Assembly (NCBI GenBank): GCA_963839475.1
Contig: CAWIVH010000017.1
Coordinates: 248,001-312,000, forward strand
Reading direction: 5' to 3'
DNA: 64,000 bases
Source: CAWIVH01 sp963839475
GTDB taxonomy: Bacteria > Acidobacteriota > UBA6911
The position numbers and the translations under genes were made by a program. Positions 8,095 through 16,400 of the stretch are shown in pieces (the stretch's first letter is position 1; each line of letters begins with the position of its first letter). Below the pieces are notes generated by a model, which was not told the origin of the DNA, searched no databases, and was given only the letters and a program-made list of their open reading frames with translations.

Positions 8095-9828
8095 ATGCCA
8101 TCACAAATAGGCGAACTACTCATCAAAGAAAATTTTATTTCCAGCGAACAGCTGGATACCGCGCTCAAGCATCAACGCGATCATGGCGGCCGCCTGGGCT
8201 CGATATTGATCAACCTCGGGTATGTAAACGACGACGACGTTACTGCCGTGTTGAGCCGGCAATACGGTGTTCCGTCGATAAACCTGGCCTACTTCGAAAT
8301 CGATCCTTCCGTCATCAAGCTAATCCCGATCGAAACCGCGCAAAAGTATCTGGTCATTCCACTCAGCCGGGTGGGCAGCGTTCTGACCATCGCCACCGCG
8401 GATCCGACCAATGTGTTCGCCATGGACGACATCAAGTTCATGACGGGATTCAACGTTGAGCCGGTAGTCGCATCAGAAGCCTCCATCATGGAGGCGCTGG
8501 AGAAATACTACGGCACCCCTCACTCCATCGAGCTGAAACGGGTGTATGACGAAATCGCCCAGGGAGGCAAGGAAGGAATCGAGCTGGACCTGGACGCCAC
8601 GCTGGAGAGTGAAGAAGAGATTTCGCTGGACGAACTGCAGCGATCGAGCGAAGAAGCGCCGATCATCAAGCTCGTCAACCTGATTCTCTCCGACTCCCTG
8701 AAGAAGGGAGCCAGCGACATCCACCTCGAACCTTACGAGAAAGATTTCAGGGTCCGATTCCGCATCGACGGCATCCTCTACAACATGATGAGCCCTCCGC
8801 TGCGCCTCCGGGACGCTATTACATCGCGCGTCAAAATCATGGCCAAGATGGACATATCGGAGAAGCGGCTGCCGCAGGACGGGCGCATCAAAATCCGGAC
8901 GACCTTCGAATCCAAAAAGAAGGAAATTGACTATCGGGTTTCGACCCTGCCGACGCTGTTCGGCGAGAAAATCGTTCTGCGTATCCTGGACCGCGACACC
9001 CTGCCGCTCGACATGACCAAGCTGGGATTCGAAGAGTCGTCGTTGAAGCGGGTCGAAACCGCGATTCTCAAACCTTACGGCATGGTTTTGGTCACGGGGC
9101 CTACGGGCAGCGGAAAGACCTCCACCCTCTATTCGGCCCTCAATCGGCTGAACACCCCTGAAACCAACATCATGACCGCGGAAGATCCCGTGGAGTATAA
9201 CTTCCGGGGGATCAATCAGGTTCAGATCAAAGAGCAAATCGGACTTACGTTTGCCGCAGCCCTGCGGTCGTTTCTCCGCCAGGATCCGAACATTATCCTC
9301 GTGGGCGAGATTCGCGATTTTGAAACCACCGAAATCGCGATCAAAGCTGCTTTGACGGGGCATCTGGTCCTTTCGAGCCTGCATACCAACGATGCTCCGT
9401 CCACGATTTCACGTCTCTTGAACATGGGGATTGAGCCATTCCTGGTTGCGACATCGGTGCAGCTGATCTGCGCCCAGAGGCTGATACGACGGGTCTGCAG
9501 AGAATGTAAAAAAGAGGTCAAGACGCCAATTCAGACGCTTATCAACGCCGGATTTACACCCGAAGATGCCAAGACTCTGCAGACACTAAAAGGAGATGGG
9601 TGCAAACTGTGCAATGGAACCGGTTACAAGGGCCGCGTGGGTTTGTATGAAGTGATGGAAATTTCCGAGGACATTCAGGAACTGATCCTCGTCGGAGCCT
9701 CGGCGCGGGAAATAAGGCGCAAAGCGGTGGAAGAAGGAATGTTGACCTTGAGATCCAGCGGGCTTGCCAAGATCAAAGCCGGAGCCACAACGTTGGACGA
9801 AGTTTTGCGCGAAACCATGAAAAACTGA
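8095..9828 (+). CDS. pilB: Type IV pilus assembly ATPase PilB
   Basis: This 577-residue GspE/PilB-family ATPase powers pilus extension from the cytoplasmic face of the inner membrane. An N-terminal MshEN/GspE-N domain (IGELLIKENFISSEQL) is followed by the secretion ATPase domain. It has Walker A GPTGSGKTSTL near residue 335, an Asp box, Walker B IILVGEIRD near residue 400 and a His box TGHLVLSSLHTND. The zinc-binding cysteines CREC and CKLC near residues 469 and 503, typical of PilB/GspE and absent from PilT, are present. Length is normal. It heads the pilB-pilT-pilC-pilS-pilR-pilA series. Since a type II secretion operon lies at 57865-64000, a GspE role is possible, but the neighbouring pilT and pilA favour PilB. 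Confidence 0.92.
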   Translation: MPSQIGELLIKENFISSEQLDTALKHQRDHGGRLGSILINLGYVNDDDVTAVLSRQYGVPSINLAYFEIDPSVIKLIPIETAQKYLVIPLSRVGSVLTIATADPTNVFAMDDIKFMTGFNVEPVVASEASIMEALEKYYGTPHSIELKRVYDEIAQGGKEGIELDLDATLESEEEISLDELQRSSEEAPIIKLVNLILSDSLKKGASDIHLEPYEKDFRVRFRIDGILYNMMSPPLRLRDAITSRVKIMAKMDISEKRLPQDGRIKIRTTFESKKKEIDYRVSTLPTLFGEKIVLRILDRDTLPLDMTKLGFEESSLKRVETAILKPYGMVLVTGPTGSGKTSTLYSALNRLNTPETNIMTAEDPVEYNFRGINQVQIKEQIGLTFAAALRSFLRQDPNIILVGEIRDFETTEIAIKAALTGHLVLSSLHTNDAPSTISRLLNMGIEPFLVATSVQLICAQRLIRRVCRECKKEVKTPIQTLINAGFTPEDAKTLQTLKGDGCKLCNGTGYKGRVGLYEVMEISEDIQELILVGASAREIRRKAVEEGMLTLRSSGLAKIKAGATTLDEVLRETMKN

Positions 9829-9930
9829 TCGCGTCGGATCGGGAGCTCCGCTCTGTTCAACAGCCGTTTCTGCCGGGATTGGCGGGTGCGGATCGATACT
9901 TGAAAAAAATGGATAAACGAGTCGAAAAAT

Positions 9931-11067
9931 ATGATTACTTTGGCTGAGTTGCTGCATAAAGTTCTTCAATCCGGCGGTTCTGATCTTCACTTGTCGACGA
10001 ATTCGCCGCCGCAAATCCGCGTTGACGGCCATCTCCGGCCATTGGATTTCCCGCCGTTGACCGCAGCCGATACCAAGCGCCTGGCCTACAGCGTTCTCAC
10101 GGACGCTCAAAAGCACCAGTTTGAAGAAAAGTGGGAAATCGACTTTTCCTTCGGGATCAAGGATTTGTGCCGTTTTCGTGGCAATGTTTTCACCCAGCGG
10201 GGGGCCGTGGGTGCCGTTTTCCGCGTGATTCCGTTTGAGATCAAGAGCTTTGAAGCCCTGGGGCTCCCCACGGTTATCGAAAAACTCTGTGAAAAGCCCC
10301 GCGGCTTGATCCTGGTGACCGGGCCGACGGGAAGCGGCAAATCGACCACCCTCGCCGCCATGATCGACAAGATCAACCGCGAGCGGCACGAGCATATCCT
10401 GACCATCGAAGACCCCATCGAGTTCATCCATTCGCACAAAAATTGTCTGGTCAATCAGCGCGAGGTGGGAAACGACACTCACGCGTTCTCCGACGCGCTT
10501 CGCGTGGCGCTGCGCGAGGATCCTGATGTGGTGCTGGTCGGTGAAATGCGGGATCTGGAAACCATCGAATCGGCTCTCCGCATTGCAGAGACCGGCCACC
10601 TCACGCTGGCGACGCTTCACACCAACAGTGCCTCGACCACGATCACACGCATCGTGGATGTCTTCCCGGCCAACCAGCAATCGCAGATCCGGGCGCAGCT
10701 GAGCATGGTGTTGGAAGGGATCCTTTGCCAGTCGCTGATTCCAAGAACGAACGGGTCAGGACGTGCGATGGCCATGGAGATATTGATTCCGAATTCCGCC
10801 ATCCGGAATCTGATTCGCGAAGACAAGATCCACCAGATCTACAGCTCCATGCAAACCGGTCAGGAGAAGTTCGGGATGCAGACGTTCAACCAGTCCCTGG
10901 CACATCTGGTACTGACCCGGCAGATTTCCCAGGATGCCGCCGAGACAAAATCATCCAACGTCGATGAGCTGAAGGATCTCATAGGCAGAGGCGTAGGGGT
11001 GAATGCGCCGATGCAGCAGTCGGCCCGGCCCCGGCGGCCGGAACCCATAGGCAACACCGCCCGTTGA
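9931..11067 (+). CDS. pilT: Type IV pilus retraction ATPase PilT
   Basis: A 378-residue twitching-motility ATPase that depolymerises the pilus. It has the PilT N-terminus (LLHKVLQSGGSDLHLS), Walker A GPTGSGKSTTL near residue 130, the Asp box, Walker B VVLVGEMRD near residue 198 and the His box TGHLTLATLHTN. The PilT-specific C-terminal motif AIRNLIREDKIHQI is present and the PilB cysteines are absent, which separates it from pilB. It lies about 100 bases after pilB, with a weak ribosome site before the ATG. Presence of a retraction ATPase implies a dynamic twitching or DNA-uptake pilus rather than only a secretion pseudopilus. Confidence 0.95.
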   Translation: MITLAELLHKVLQSGGSDLHLSTNSPPQIRVDGHLRPLDFPPLTAADTKRLAYSVLTDAQKHQFEEKWEIDFSFGIKDLCRFRGNVFTQRGAVGAVFRVIPFEIKSFEALGLPTVIEKLCEKPRGLILVTGPTGSGKSTTLAAMIDKINRERHEHILTIEDPIEFIHSHKNCLVNQREVGNDTHAFSDALRVALREDPDVVLVGEMRDLETIESALRIAETGHLTLATLHTNSASTTITRIVDVFPANQQSQIRAQLSMVLEGILCQSLIPRTNGSGRAMAMEILIPNSAIRNLIREDKIHQIYSSMQTGQEKFGMQTFNQSLAHLVLTRQISQDAAETKSSNVDELKDLIGRGVGVNAPMQQSARPRRPEPIGNTAR

Positions 11068-11103
11068 TCCAAGAGTCACGGCTGAATCGGGAGGTCACGA
11101 ACC

Positions 11104-12318
11104 ATGCCAGTCTTTATATACAAGGGCAGGAACATCCGGACGAATGAAAGCATCAACGGTGAAAGATTTGCCACCAGTTCGCAAGCACTGGCAGCCGTAT
11201 TAAGACGGGAGCAGATCGCACCCACTTCGATCAGGGAGAAGAAAGCCGCAGCAGGATTCAGCTTTTCGATCGGGAGAAAAGTATCTCAGGAAGAAATCGC
11301 CATCTTCACCCGGCAGTTTTCAGTCATGCTGGATGCGGGCCTTCCGCTGGTGCAGTGTATAGAGTCCATTGGCTCGCAGCACACCAACCCGGCATTCAAA
11401 AGCACCCTTGAACAAATCCGGATCGATGTGGAAGCGGGAGCGACACTTTCCGAATCGATGGCCCGTCATCCACGCGTTTTCGATTCGCTTTATACCAACA
11501 TGATTGCCGCAGGTGAAAGCGGCGGGATCCTGGACACAATTCTGCAGCGCCTGGCCATATTCATCGAAAAATTAGTCAAGCTGAAACGGGCTCTGCGCTC
11601 GGCCATGATTTACCCCTCCGTCATCCTGACCATCGCAGTCGGCGTTGTCGGAGTCATCCTGTGGAAAGTAGTTCCGGTATTTCGCACCCTGTTTGCGGGA
11701 TTCAACGTCGAGCTCCCGCTCGCCACGCGGGTGGTCATAGGCTTTTCGAGTTTTCTGGAAAGCTATTTCCTGCTGGTGATCCTTTTTATCGGGCTTGCAG
11801 CCTTCGGGCTTCGCAGTTTCAACCAAACCGAAAACGGCCGCAGGACAGTCGACCGCACTCTGCTGGCAACGCCTATCCTGGGGGATATTTTGCGAAAGAT
11901 TGGAGTGGCGCGTTTCACCCGGACCCTGGCAACCCTTCTCTCGAGCGGCGTCCCCATTTTAGAAGGGCTGGAAATCACCGCGCGGACCGCCGGCAACTCC
12001 GTTCTGGAGGACGTGGTCCGTTCGCTGCGCAAGCATATCGAGGAAGGCAAAACCATCGCCGAACCAATGCGGGAGTCGAAATTTTTCCCGCCCATGGTTA
12101 CCCAAATGGTGTCCGTCGGCGAATCCACTGGCGAATTGGACACTATGCTGGTTAAAGTTGCCGATTATTACGAGGAGGAGGTGGACGTAGTCGTCGCCGG
12201 AATGCTCACCATCCTGGAGCCGGTCATGCTCGTGATCCTCGGAGTTATCGTGGGCGGTATTGTCATTTCAATGTACATGCCGATGTTCAAGCTCATCCGA
12301 GTACTCTCAGGCGGATAG
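11104..12318 (+). CDS. pilC: Type IV pilus inner-membrane platform protein PilC
   Basis: A 404-residue GspF/PilC-family protein that couples the PilB/PilT motors to pilin movement. It contains two tandem GspF domains: the first begins near FTRQFSVMLDAGLPLVQ, the second near FTRTLATLLSSGVPILEGLE. Three transmembrane segments are visible (about residues 168-190, 220-240 and 370-395). The C-terminus MLTILEPVMLVILGVIVGGIV is diagnostic. The ATG follows GGGAGG with 10 bases spacing. The gene is intact and of normal length, 36 bases after pilT. Confidence 0.94.
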   Translation: MPVFIYKGRNIRTNESINGERFATSSQALAAVLRREQIAPTSIREKKAAAGFSFSIGRKVSQEEIAIFTRQFSVMLDAGLPLVQCIESIGSQHTNPAFKSTLEQIRIDVEAGATLSESMARHPRVFDSLYTNMIAAGESGGILDTILQRLAIFIEKLVKLKRALRSAMIYPSVILTIAVGVVGVILWKVVPVFRTLFAGFNVELPLATRVVIGFSSFLESYFLLVILFIGLAAFGLRSFNQTENGRRTVDRTLLATPILGDILRKIGVARFTRTLATLLSSGVPILEGLEITARTAGNSVLEDVVRSLRKHIEEGKTIAEPMRESKFFPPMVTQMVSVGESTGELDTMLVKVADYYEEEVDVVVAGMLTILEPVMLVILGVIVGGIVISMYMPMFKLIRVLSGG

Positions 12319-12391
12319 GATCCTGCCGCGGAACCATCGCGGATGTCGCCCGGCAGGTCCGGAAAAAGCAGGATTTTTGCTTCCCAACATC

Positions 12392-14128
12392 ATGGATGAT
12401 AAAACCAGGTCTCTCTTTTTCCCATCCCTGTTCACTTCCGCAGAAAAGCGGGCGAACCAGAATACAGGCCCGCGGGGAAAGGGGCCCCGAACCGATCTGA
12501 AATGGCCGCTCCTCTGGCTTATAGGGCTAAGGGCATTAATCCTGCTGGTCGTGGTGAACCTTGCCGATCCCCTCGGCCTCCTGCCGGCAAAGCTGGGCAA
12601 CTTTCAGTTCCTCCCGTTTTTCAACATCATGGTCGTTGCACTGGCGCTCAGCTATCTGGCTCTCTGGTGGCAGGGCAAGTGGCCAACGGTGCAACTTTGT
12701 CTTCAGGCAGCGCTCGACCTGACCCTGGCCACGGTCCTGGTTGCTCAAACGGGAGGGATCGAGAGCGTCTTCGTCTCGCTTTACCTGCTCATCATCATTT
12801 ATTGCAGCCTGCTCCTGGGCCACCAGGGAGGAATGATCGGTGCAGCCCTGAGCACCATCGTCTATTCCGGAATCGTAACGGCCGATTATCTCGGCATCCT
12901 GGAGCAGGGAAGCCGAGGACTCGATTTGAAGTATCTGACCTTCCGGATATCCTTGAATGCCGGTGGATTCTTCGCCATTGGGCTCCTGGGTACCTATCTC
13001 TACCATCGGTTGCAGCTGGTTCAGAAACAGCTCGAGGAAAAAATAGTCTCGCTTGAACAGCTGCAAAGGCTCAACGAGCACATCGTCAGCAGCATTCGCA
13101 GCGGCTTGATAACCGTTGACCTTGAAGGCGGAATCACAGTTTTCAATACCACGGCAGCCGAGTTGCTCGAGGCAGACCGGTCCTCGGTATCCGAGAAGAA
13201 AGTCGAGGCATTTTTGGGGACGAGCCTGTGGCAGAACGTCCTAAATGCAGACCTTTTTCAGGATGACAGGCCCCTGCGCCATGAGGACTGGTTCACTTTT
13301 GAAAGCGGTACGAAACGCTACCTGGGATTCAGTGTCTCGCCGCTCGTGGACCAGGAGCAAAGACAATTGGGATACGTGATCTCCTTCCAGGACCTGACTG
13401 AAATCAAGCGGTTGGAAGCCGAAATCCTCGTGAAAGACAGAATGGCCTCGATCGGCCGGATGGCTGCTGGCATCGCCCACGAGATCCGCAATCCGCTTAC
13501 CTCTATGCGCGGATCTGTGGAGATTCTCAGATCCCGGCTGAACCTCGCAAAAAGCGATGAGCGGCTCCTGGACATCATGATCCGCGAAAGCGATCGGCTG
13601 AACAAATTCGTGGAAGATTTCCTTAAATTTGCCCGGCCCGGCAAACATACCCACGAACGTGTCGACATCGCCGGCTTCCTCAGAGATTCCATAACGCTTC
13701 TGCAGAACGATCCGGAGGTGCGTAAAAAGCACAGGGTGGTCCTGAATATCGACTCACCGCCAATCTATGTCCAGGGAAACGTCGACCAGCTTCGCCAGGT
13801 TTTCTGGAACCTGACCCAGAATGCCCTGAGAGCAATGCCTGACGGCGGAGGGCTCACCGTTACAGCCGGGAAGACTGATGAGGGAGGAGCGCAAATCCTG
13901 TTTCAGGACCAGGGGATCGGAATGACCTCCGAAGAAATCAGCCATTTGTTTCAGCCCTTTCAGGCGGGATTCAAAGGAGGAACCGGCTTGGGGCTCAGCA
14001 TCATTTACCAAATCATGGAGGATCATCGCGGAAAAATCTATCTGGAGAGCCAGAAGAACGAGGGCACCACAGTCACGCTGGTTTTTCCTCCGGAAGCAGA
14101 ATCCATCCATTCCCACTTCGAGAGGTAG
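12392..14128 (+). CDS. pilS: Pilus sensor histidine kinase PilS
   Basis: A membrane sensor kinase that would phosphorylate PilR. The open frame reaches back to 12260 and would overlap pilC by 59 bases; the ATG at 12392 gives a normal PilS of about 578 residues and no overlap. Six hydrophobic segments lie between about residues 35 and 205. They are followed by a PAS-like domain (SIRSGLITVDLEGGITVFN), the phosphoacceptor motif GIAHEIRNPLTS, and an HATPase domain with N box (QVFWNLTQNALRAM), G1 (FQDQGIGM) and G2 (GGTGLGLSI). It ends directly at the start of pilR, so the two are translationally linked. Confidence 0.92.
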   Translation: MDDKTRSLFFPSLFTSAEKRANQNTGPRGKGPRTDLKWPLLWLIGLRALILLVVVNLADPLGLLPAKLGNFQFLPFFNIMVVALALSYLALWWQGKWPTVQLCLQAALDLTLATVLVAQTGGIESVFVSLYLLIIIYCSLLLGHQGGMIGAALSTIVYSGIVTADYLGILEQGSRGLDLKYLTFRISLNAGGFFAIGLLGTYLYHRLQLVQKQLEEKIVSLEQLQRLNEHIVSSIRSGLITVDLEGGITVFNTTAAELLEADRSSVSEKKVEAFLGTSLWQNVLNADLFQDDRPLRHEDWFTFESGTKRYLGFSVSPLVDQEQRQLGYVISFQDLTEIKRLEAEILVKDRMASIGRMAAGIAHEIRNPLTSMRGSVEILRSRLNLAKSDERLLDIMIRESDRLNKFVEDFLKFARPGKHTHERVDIAGFLRDSITLLQNDPEVRKKHRVVLNIDSPPIYVQGNVDQLRQVFWNLTQNALRAMPDGGGLTVTAGKTDEGGAQILFQDQGIGMTSEEISHLFQPFQAGFKGGTGLGLSIIYQIMEDHRGKIYLESQKNEGTTVTLVFPPEAESIHSHFER

Positions 14129-14134
14129 ATGCTC

Positions 14135-15565
14135 ATGCCTTCGATACTCCTTGTTGATGATGAACCCAACATCACCGAAATCATGGAAATAATCCTGACC
14201 GAAGAAGGAATGGATGTGACCATCACGAGTTCCGGAAATGAAGCCCTAGCGAAGTTGCGGAACCATTCCTACGATCTGGTGATTTCCGATATCCGCATGC
14301 CCGACATAACGGGCGTCGACCTGTTGAAAGCGGCGCAGAATCTGGCGCCGGACACCGTCTTTATAATGATGACCGCCTTCGCCAGCACCGAAACCGCCAT
14401 CGAAGCCCTGCAGCACGGTGCTTACGAATACCTGACCAAACCATTCAAAATGGAGGAACTGCGTCAGGTGGTGCGGCGCGTTCTGAAAAAAAAGAACAGC
14501 CGCGATGAAGCTGTGAACCAACGCGAGGAAATGGATGCCCAATTGGGGCAGAAACTCTTCCAGGCCCTTCATCGTAGCCAGATGATCGGGAAAAGCCCCG
14601 GAATGCTCGAAGTTTATCGGACGATCGGAACCGTGGCGCCCACGCTCAGCACGATACTGATCACCGGGGAAAGCGGAACGGGTAAAGGGCTTGTCGCGCG
14701 AGCCATCCACGAGGCGTCGAAACGCAGGGAGCAGCATTTTGTCTCCATCAATTGCGGAGCTTTCCCTGAAACACTGCTTGAGAGCGAATTGTTCGGCTAT
14801 ATGAAGGGATCATTCACCGGCGCGACGGGAAACAAGAAGGGCCTGTTCGAAGTCGCCGCAGGCGGGACTATATTTCTCGATGAAGTGACAGAAATGACGC
14901 ACGCCATGCAGGTAAAACTGCTCAAGGTGCTGCAAGAAAGGCTTGTCCGGCCCCTGGGTAGTTCATCGGAAATCCCGATCGATGTCCGAGTCATAGCTGC
15001 CACCAACCGCGACCTTCAAGCCTCCATCCGTCAAGGGCTTTTCCGTGAAGACCTCTACTACCGCATCGCCGTAATTTCCATTCATCTTCCCGCGCTCAGG
15101 GAGCGCTCGCTGGATATCGAGCTTCTGGCCCACCATTTTCTCCGAATCTACTGTCAGAAAACCGGGAAAAAGATCAGCTCTTTCTCACCCGCCGCCATGT
15201 TACGCCTGACTCAATACCCTTGGCCCGGCAATGTGCGCGAGCTGGAAAATACAATAGAAAGAGCAGTCGCCCTGGAAGAGACGGAACAGGTTCAAATCGA
15301 TCGGTTGCCCGAATCGGTGCGCTCATTTGCGCCGGTGCCCACACACCAGCACCTGACTTTGCCGAACGAGCCGTTTGATCTCGAAGGCTACCTGGCTGAT
15401 ATAGAAAGAAGCATTATCCGCCAGGCTCTGGCCAAAGCTGAAGGGAATCAAACCTTGGCAGCCCACCACCTCAAGCTGACCAAGCCATCCCTGCGGCACA
15501 GACTTCAGGTACTTGGTATTGATGCCGCCAGCTTTCGTCGTGGCAGTTCGGACCATTCTTCTTAG
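14135..15565 (+). CDS. pilR: Sigma-54-dependent response regulator PilR
   Basis: An NtrC-family activator of pilin transcription. The preferred ATG at 14135 lies 9 bases after GAGAGG; an ATG at 14129 is only 3 bases from it. A receiver domain carries the phosphoacceptor Asp in VISDIRMPD (about residue 52). The AAA+ domain has Walker A GESGTGKG (about 178), a sigma-54 contact loop reading GSFTGA instead of the usual GAFTGA (about 225), and Walker B GGTIFLDE. A Fis-type helix-turn-helix ends the protein (NQTLAAHHLKLTKPSLRHRL). The very next gene, pilA, has a -24/-12 promoter, so this is its likely activator. The A-to-S change in the contact loop is tolerated in some family members. Confidence 0.93.
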   Translation: MPSILLVDDEPNITEIMEIILTEEGMDVTITSSGNEALAKLRNHSYDLVISDIRMPDITGVDLLKAAQNLAPDTVFIMMTAFASTETAIEALQHGAYEYLTKPFKMEELRQVVRRVLKKKNSRDEAVNQREEMDAQLGQKLFQALHRSQMIGKSPGMLEVYRTIGTVAPTLSTILITGESGTGKGLVARAIHEASKRREQHFVSINCGAFPETLLESELFGYMKGSFTGATGNKKGLFEVAAGGTIFLDEVTEMTHAMQVKLLKVLQERLVRPLGSSSEIPIDVRVIAATNRDLQASIRQGLFREDLYYRIAVISIHLPALRERSLDIELLAHHFLRIYCQKTGKKISSFSPAAMLRLTQYPWPGNVRELENTIERAVALEETEQVQIDRLPESVRSFAPVPTHQHLTLPNEPFDLEGYLADIERSIIRQALAKAEGNQTLAAHHLKLTKPSLRHRLQVLGIDAASFRRGSSDHSS

Positions 15566-15822
15566 TGCCGCATTTGAACACATGACGAATTTCATCACTC
15601 CCATGAAATGAAATTCCTCACTCTTTAGTCTGTGCCGTGCTAGACCTTGTTGCAGCAACCTCCGCGCAATCCCAGGTATTCCAATAAGCCAAATGTTTAA
15701 AATGCTTTAGATCTTAATCTTGTGCATGGGCATTTTGCCCTGCCATTGGCACGCTGATTGCATTAATAACTGCTGAACGGTAAAACGGACAATCCACCCC
15801 ATCGGACGCAGGAGAATATTAA
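15566..15822 (+). other. pilA upstream control region
   Basis: This 257-base gap between pilR and pilA contains no gene. It holds the sigma-54 promoter at 15747-15762, an inverted repeat ATTTCAT-N7-ATGAAAT at 15589-15609, and a short palindrome GGGCA-TTT-TGCCC at 15728-15740 just before the promoter. Both repeats are candidate activator or enhancer elements; the first could also end the pilR transcript. Confidence 0.55.
15747..15762 (+). promoter_or_regulatory. Sigma-54 (-24/-12) promoter of pilA
   Basis: The sequence TGGCAC-GCTGA-TTGCA matches the RpoN consensus (TGGCAC-N5-TTGCA) in every fixed position. Transcription should start about 12 bases after the GC, near 15773, leaving a leader of about 50 bases before the pilA ATG. 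The nearby PilS/PilR pair supports it. Confidence 0.9.
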
Positions 15823-16290
15823 ATGAAGAATGAAAATGGCTTTTCACTTGTTGAGCTTTTAATAGTCGTGGCGATTATTGCCATCATCGCCGCCATTGCT
15901 GTACCCAGCCTACTGACCTCCAAACAGGCAGCCAATGAAGCTGGTGCCATCCAGGGATGCCGTACCATAGGCTCCGCAGAAATTGCCTATGCCGCGACCA
16001 ATAACCAGCTATACACGAATTTGACTAGTCTCGTCTCCGGCAATTACCTCGATGGCCGGTTCACTGCCAGCGGCTTCAACGGCTACACCTACGCTTCCGG
16101 CGCAGTGGCAAGCGGTGTCGGCGCCGGCGACGTTCCCAATGCGTTTGAGTTCGTTGCCACTCCCGCCACCGGCGGAGGCAGATACAGCTACGGCATCGCC
16201 CCCGACCAGGTGGTACGTTATCTGGCGGTGGTCAGCGGAGCCGCGGCACCCGCAGGTCTAAACCCAGGCGACCCGATCGGCAAGAGGTAA
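15823..16290 (+). CDS. pilA: Type IV pilin PilA
   Basis: A 155-residue major-pilin-type protein. A short basic leader ends in Gly6, and prepilin peptidase would cut before Phe7 (MKNENG/FSLVELLIVV). Glu at mature position 5 and the long hydrophobic N-helix are present, followed by a helix rich in Ala and a small beta-rich globular domain ending PGDPIGKR. AGGAG lies 8 bases before the ATG. It is transcribed from the sigma-54 promoter upstream and ends at an intrinsic terminator, so it forms its own high-expression unit. No prepilin peptidase gene (pilD) is in the window. Confidence 0.93.
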   Translation: MKNENGFSLVELLIVVAIIAIIAAIAVPSLLTSKQAANEAGAIQGCRTIGSAEIAYAATNNQLYTNLTSLVSGNYLDGRFTASGFNGYTYASGAVASGVGAGDVPNAFEFVATPATGGGRYSYGIAPDQVVRYLAVVSGAAAPAGLNPGDPIGKR

Positions 16291-16316
16291 AGCAGGGTAA
16301 GACACGATATTCCAGC

Positions 16317-16352
16317 GGCGGCTTCGCTTAATCGAGGCCGCCTTTTCTTTTC
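16317..16352 (+). terminator. Intrinsic terminator after pilA
   Basis: GGCGGC pairs with GCCGCC, extended by a TTCG/CGAG stretch with one wobble, and is followed by TTTTCTTTTC. It lies 27 bases after the pilA stop. Confidence 0.85.
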
Positions 16353-16400
16353 AGGCCTGTCCCGCTTCGTGCGACAAGCGCAGTTCCATCAACGGAGGTC

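Noticed and set aside
9586..10680. 364-codon minus-strand open frame spanning the pilB end and pilT
   Set aside because: Antisense to two certain genes and lacking family motifs.
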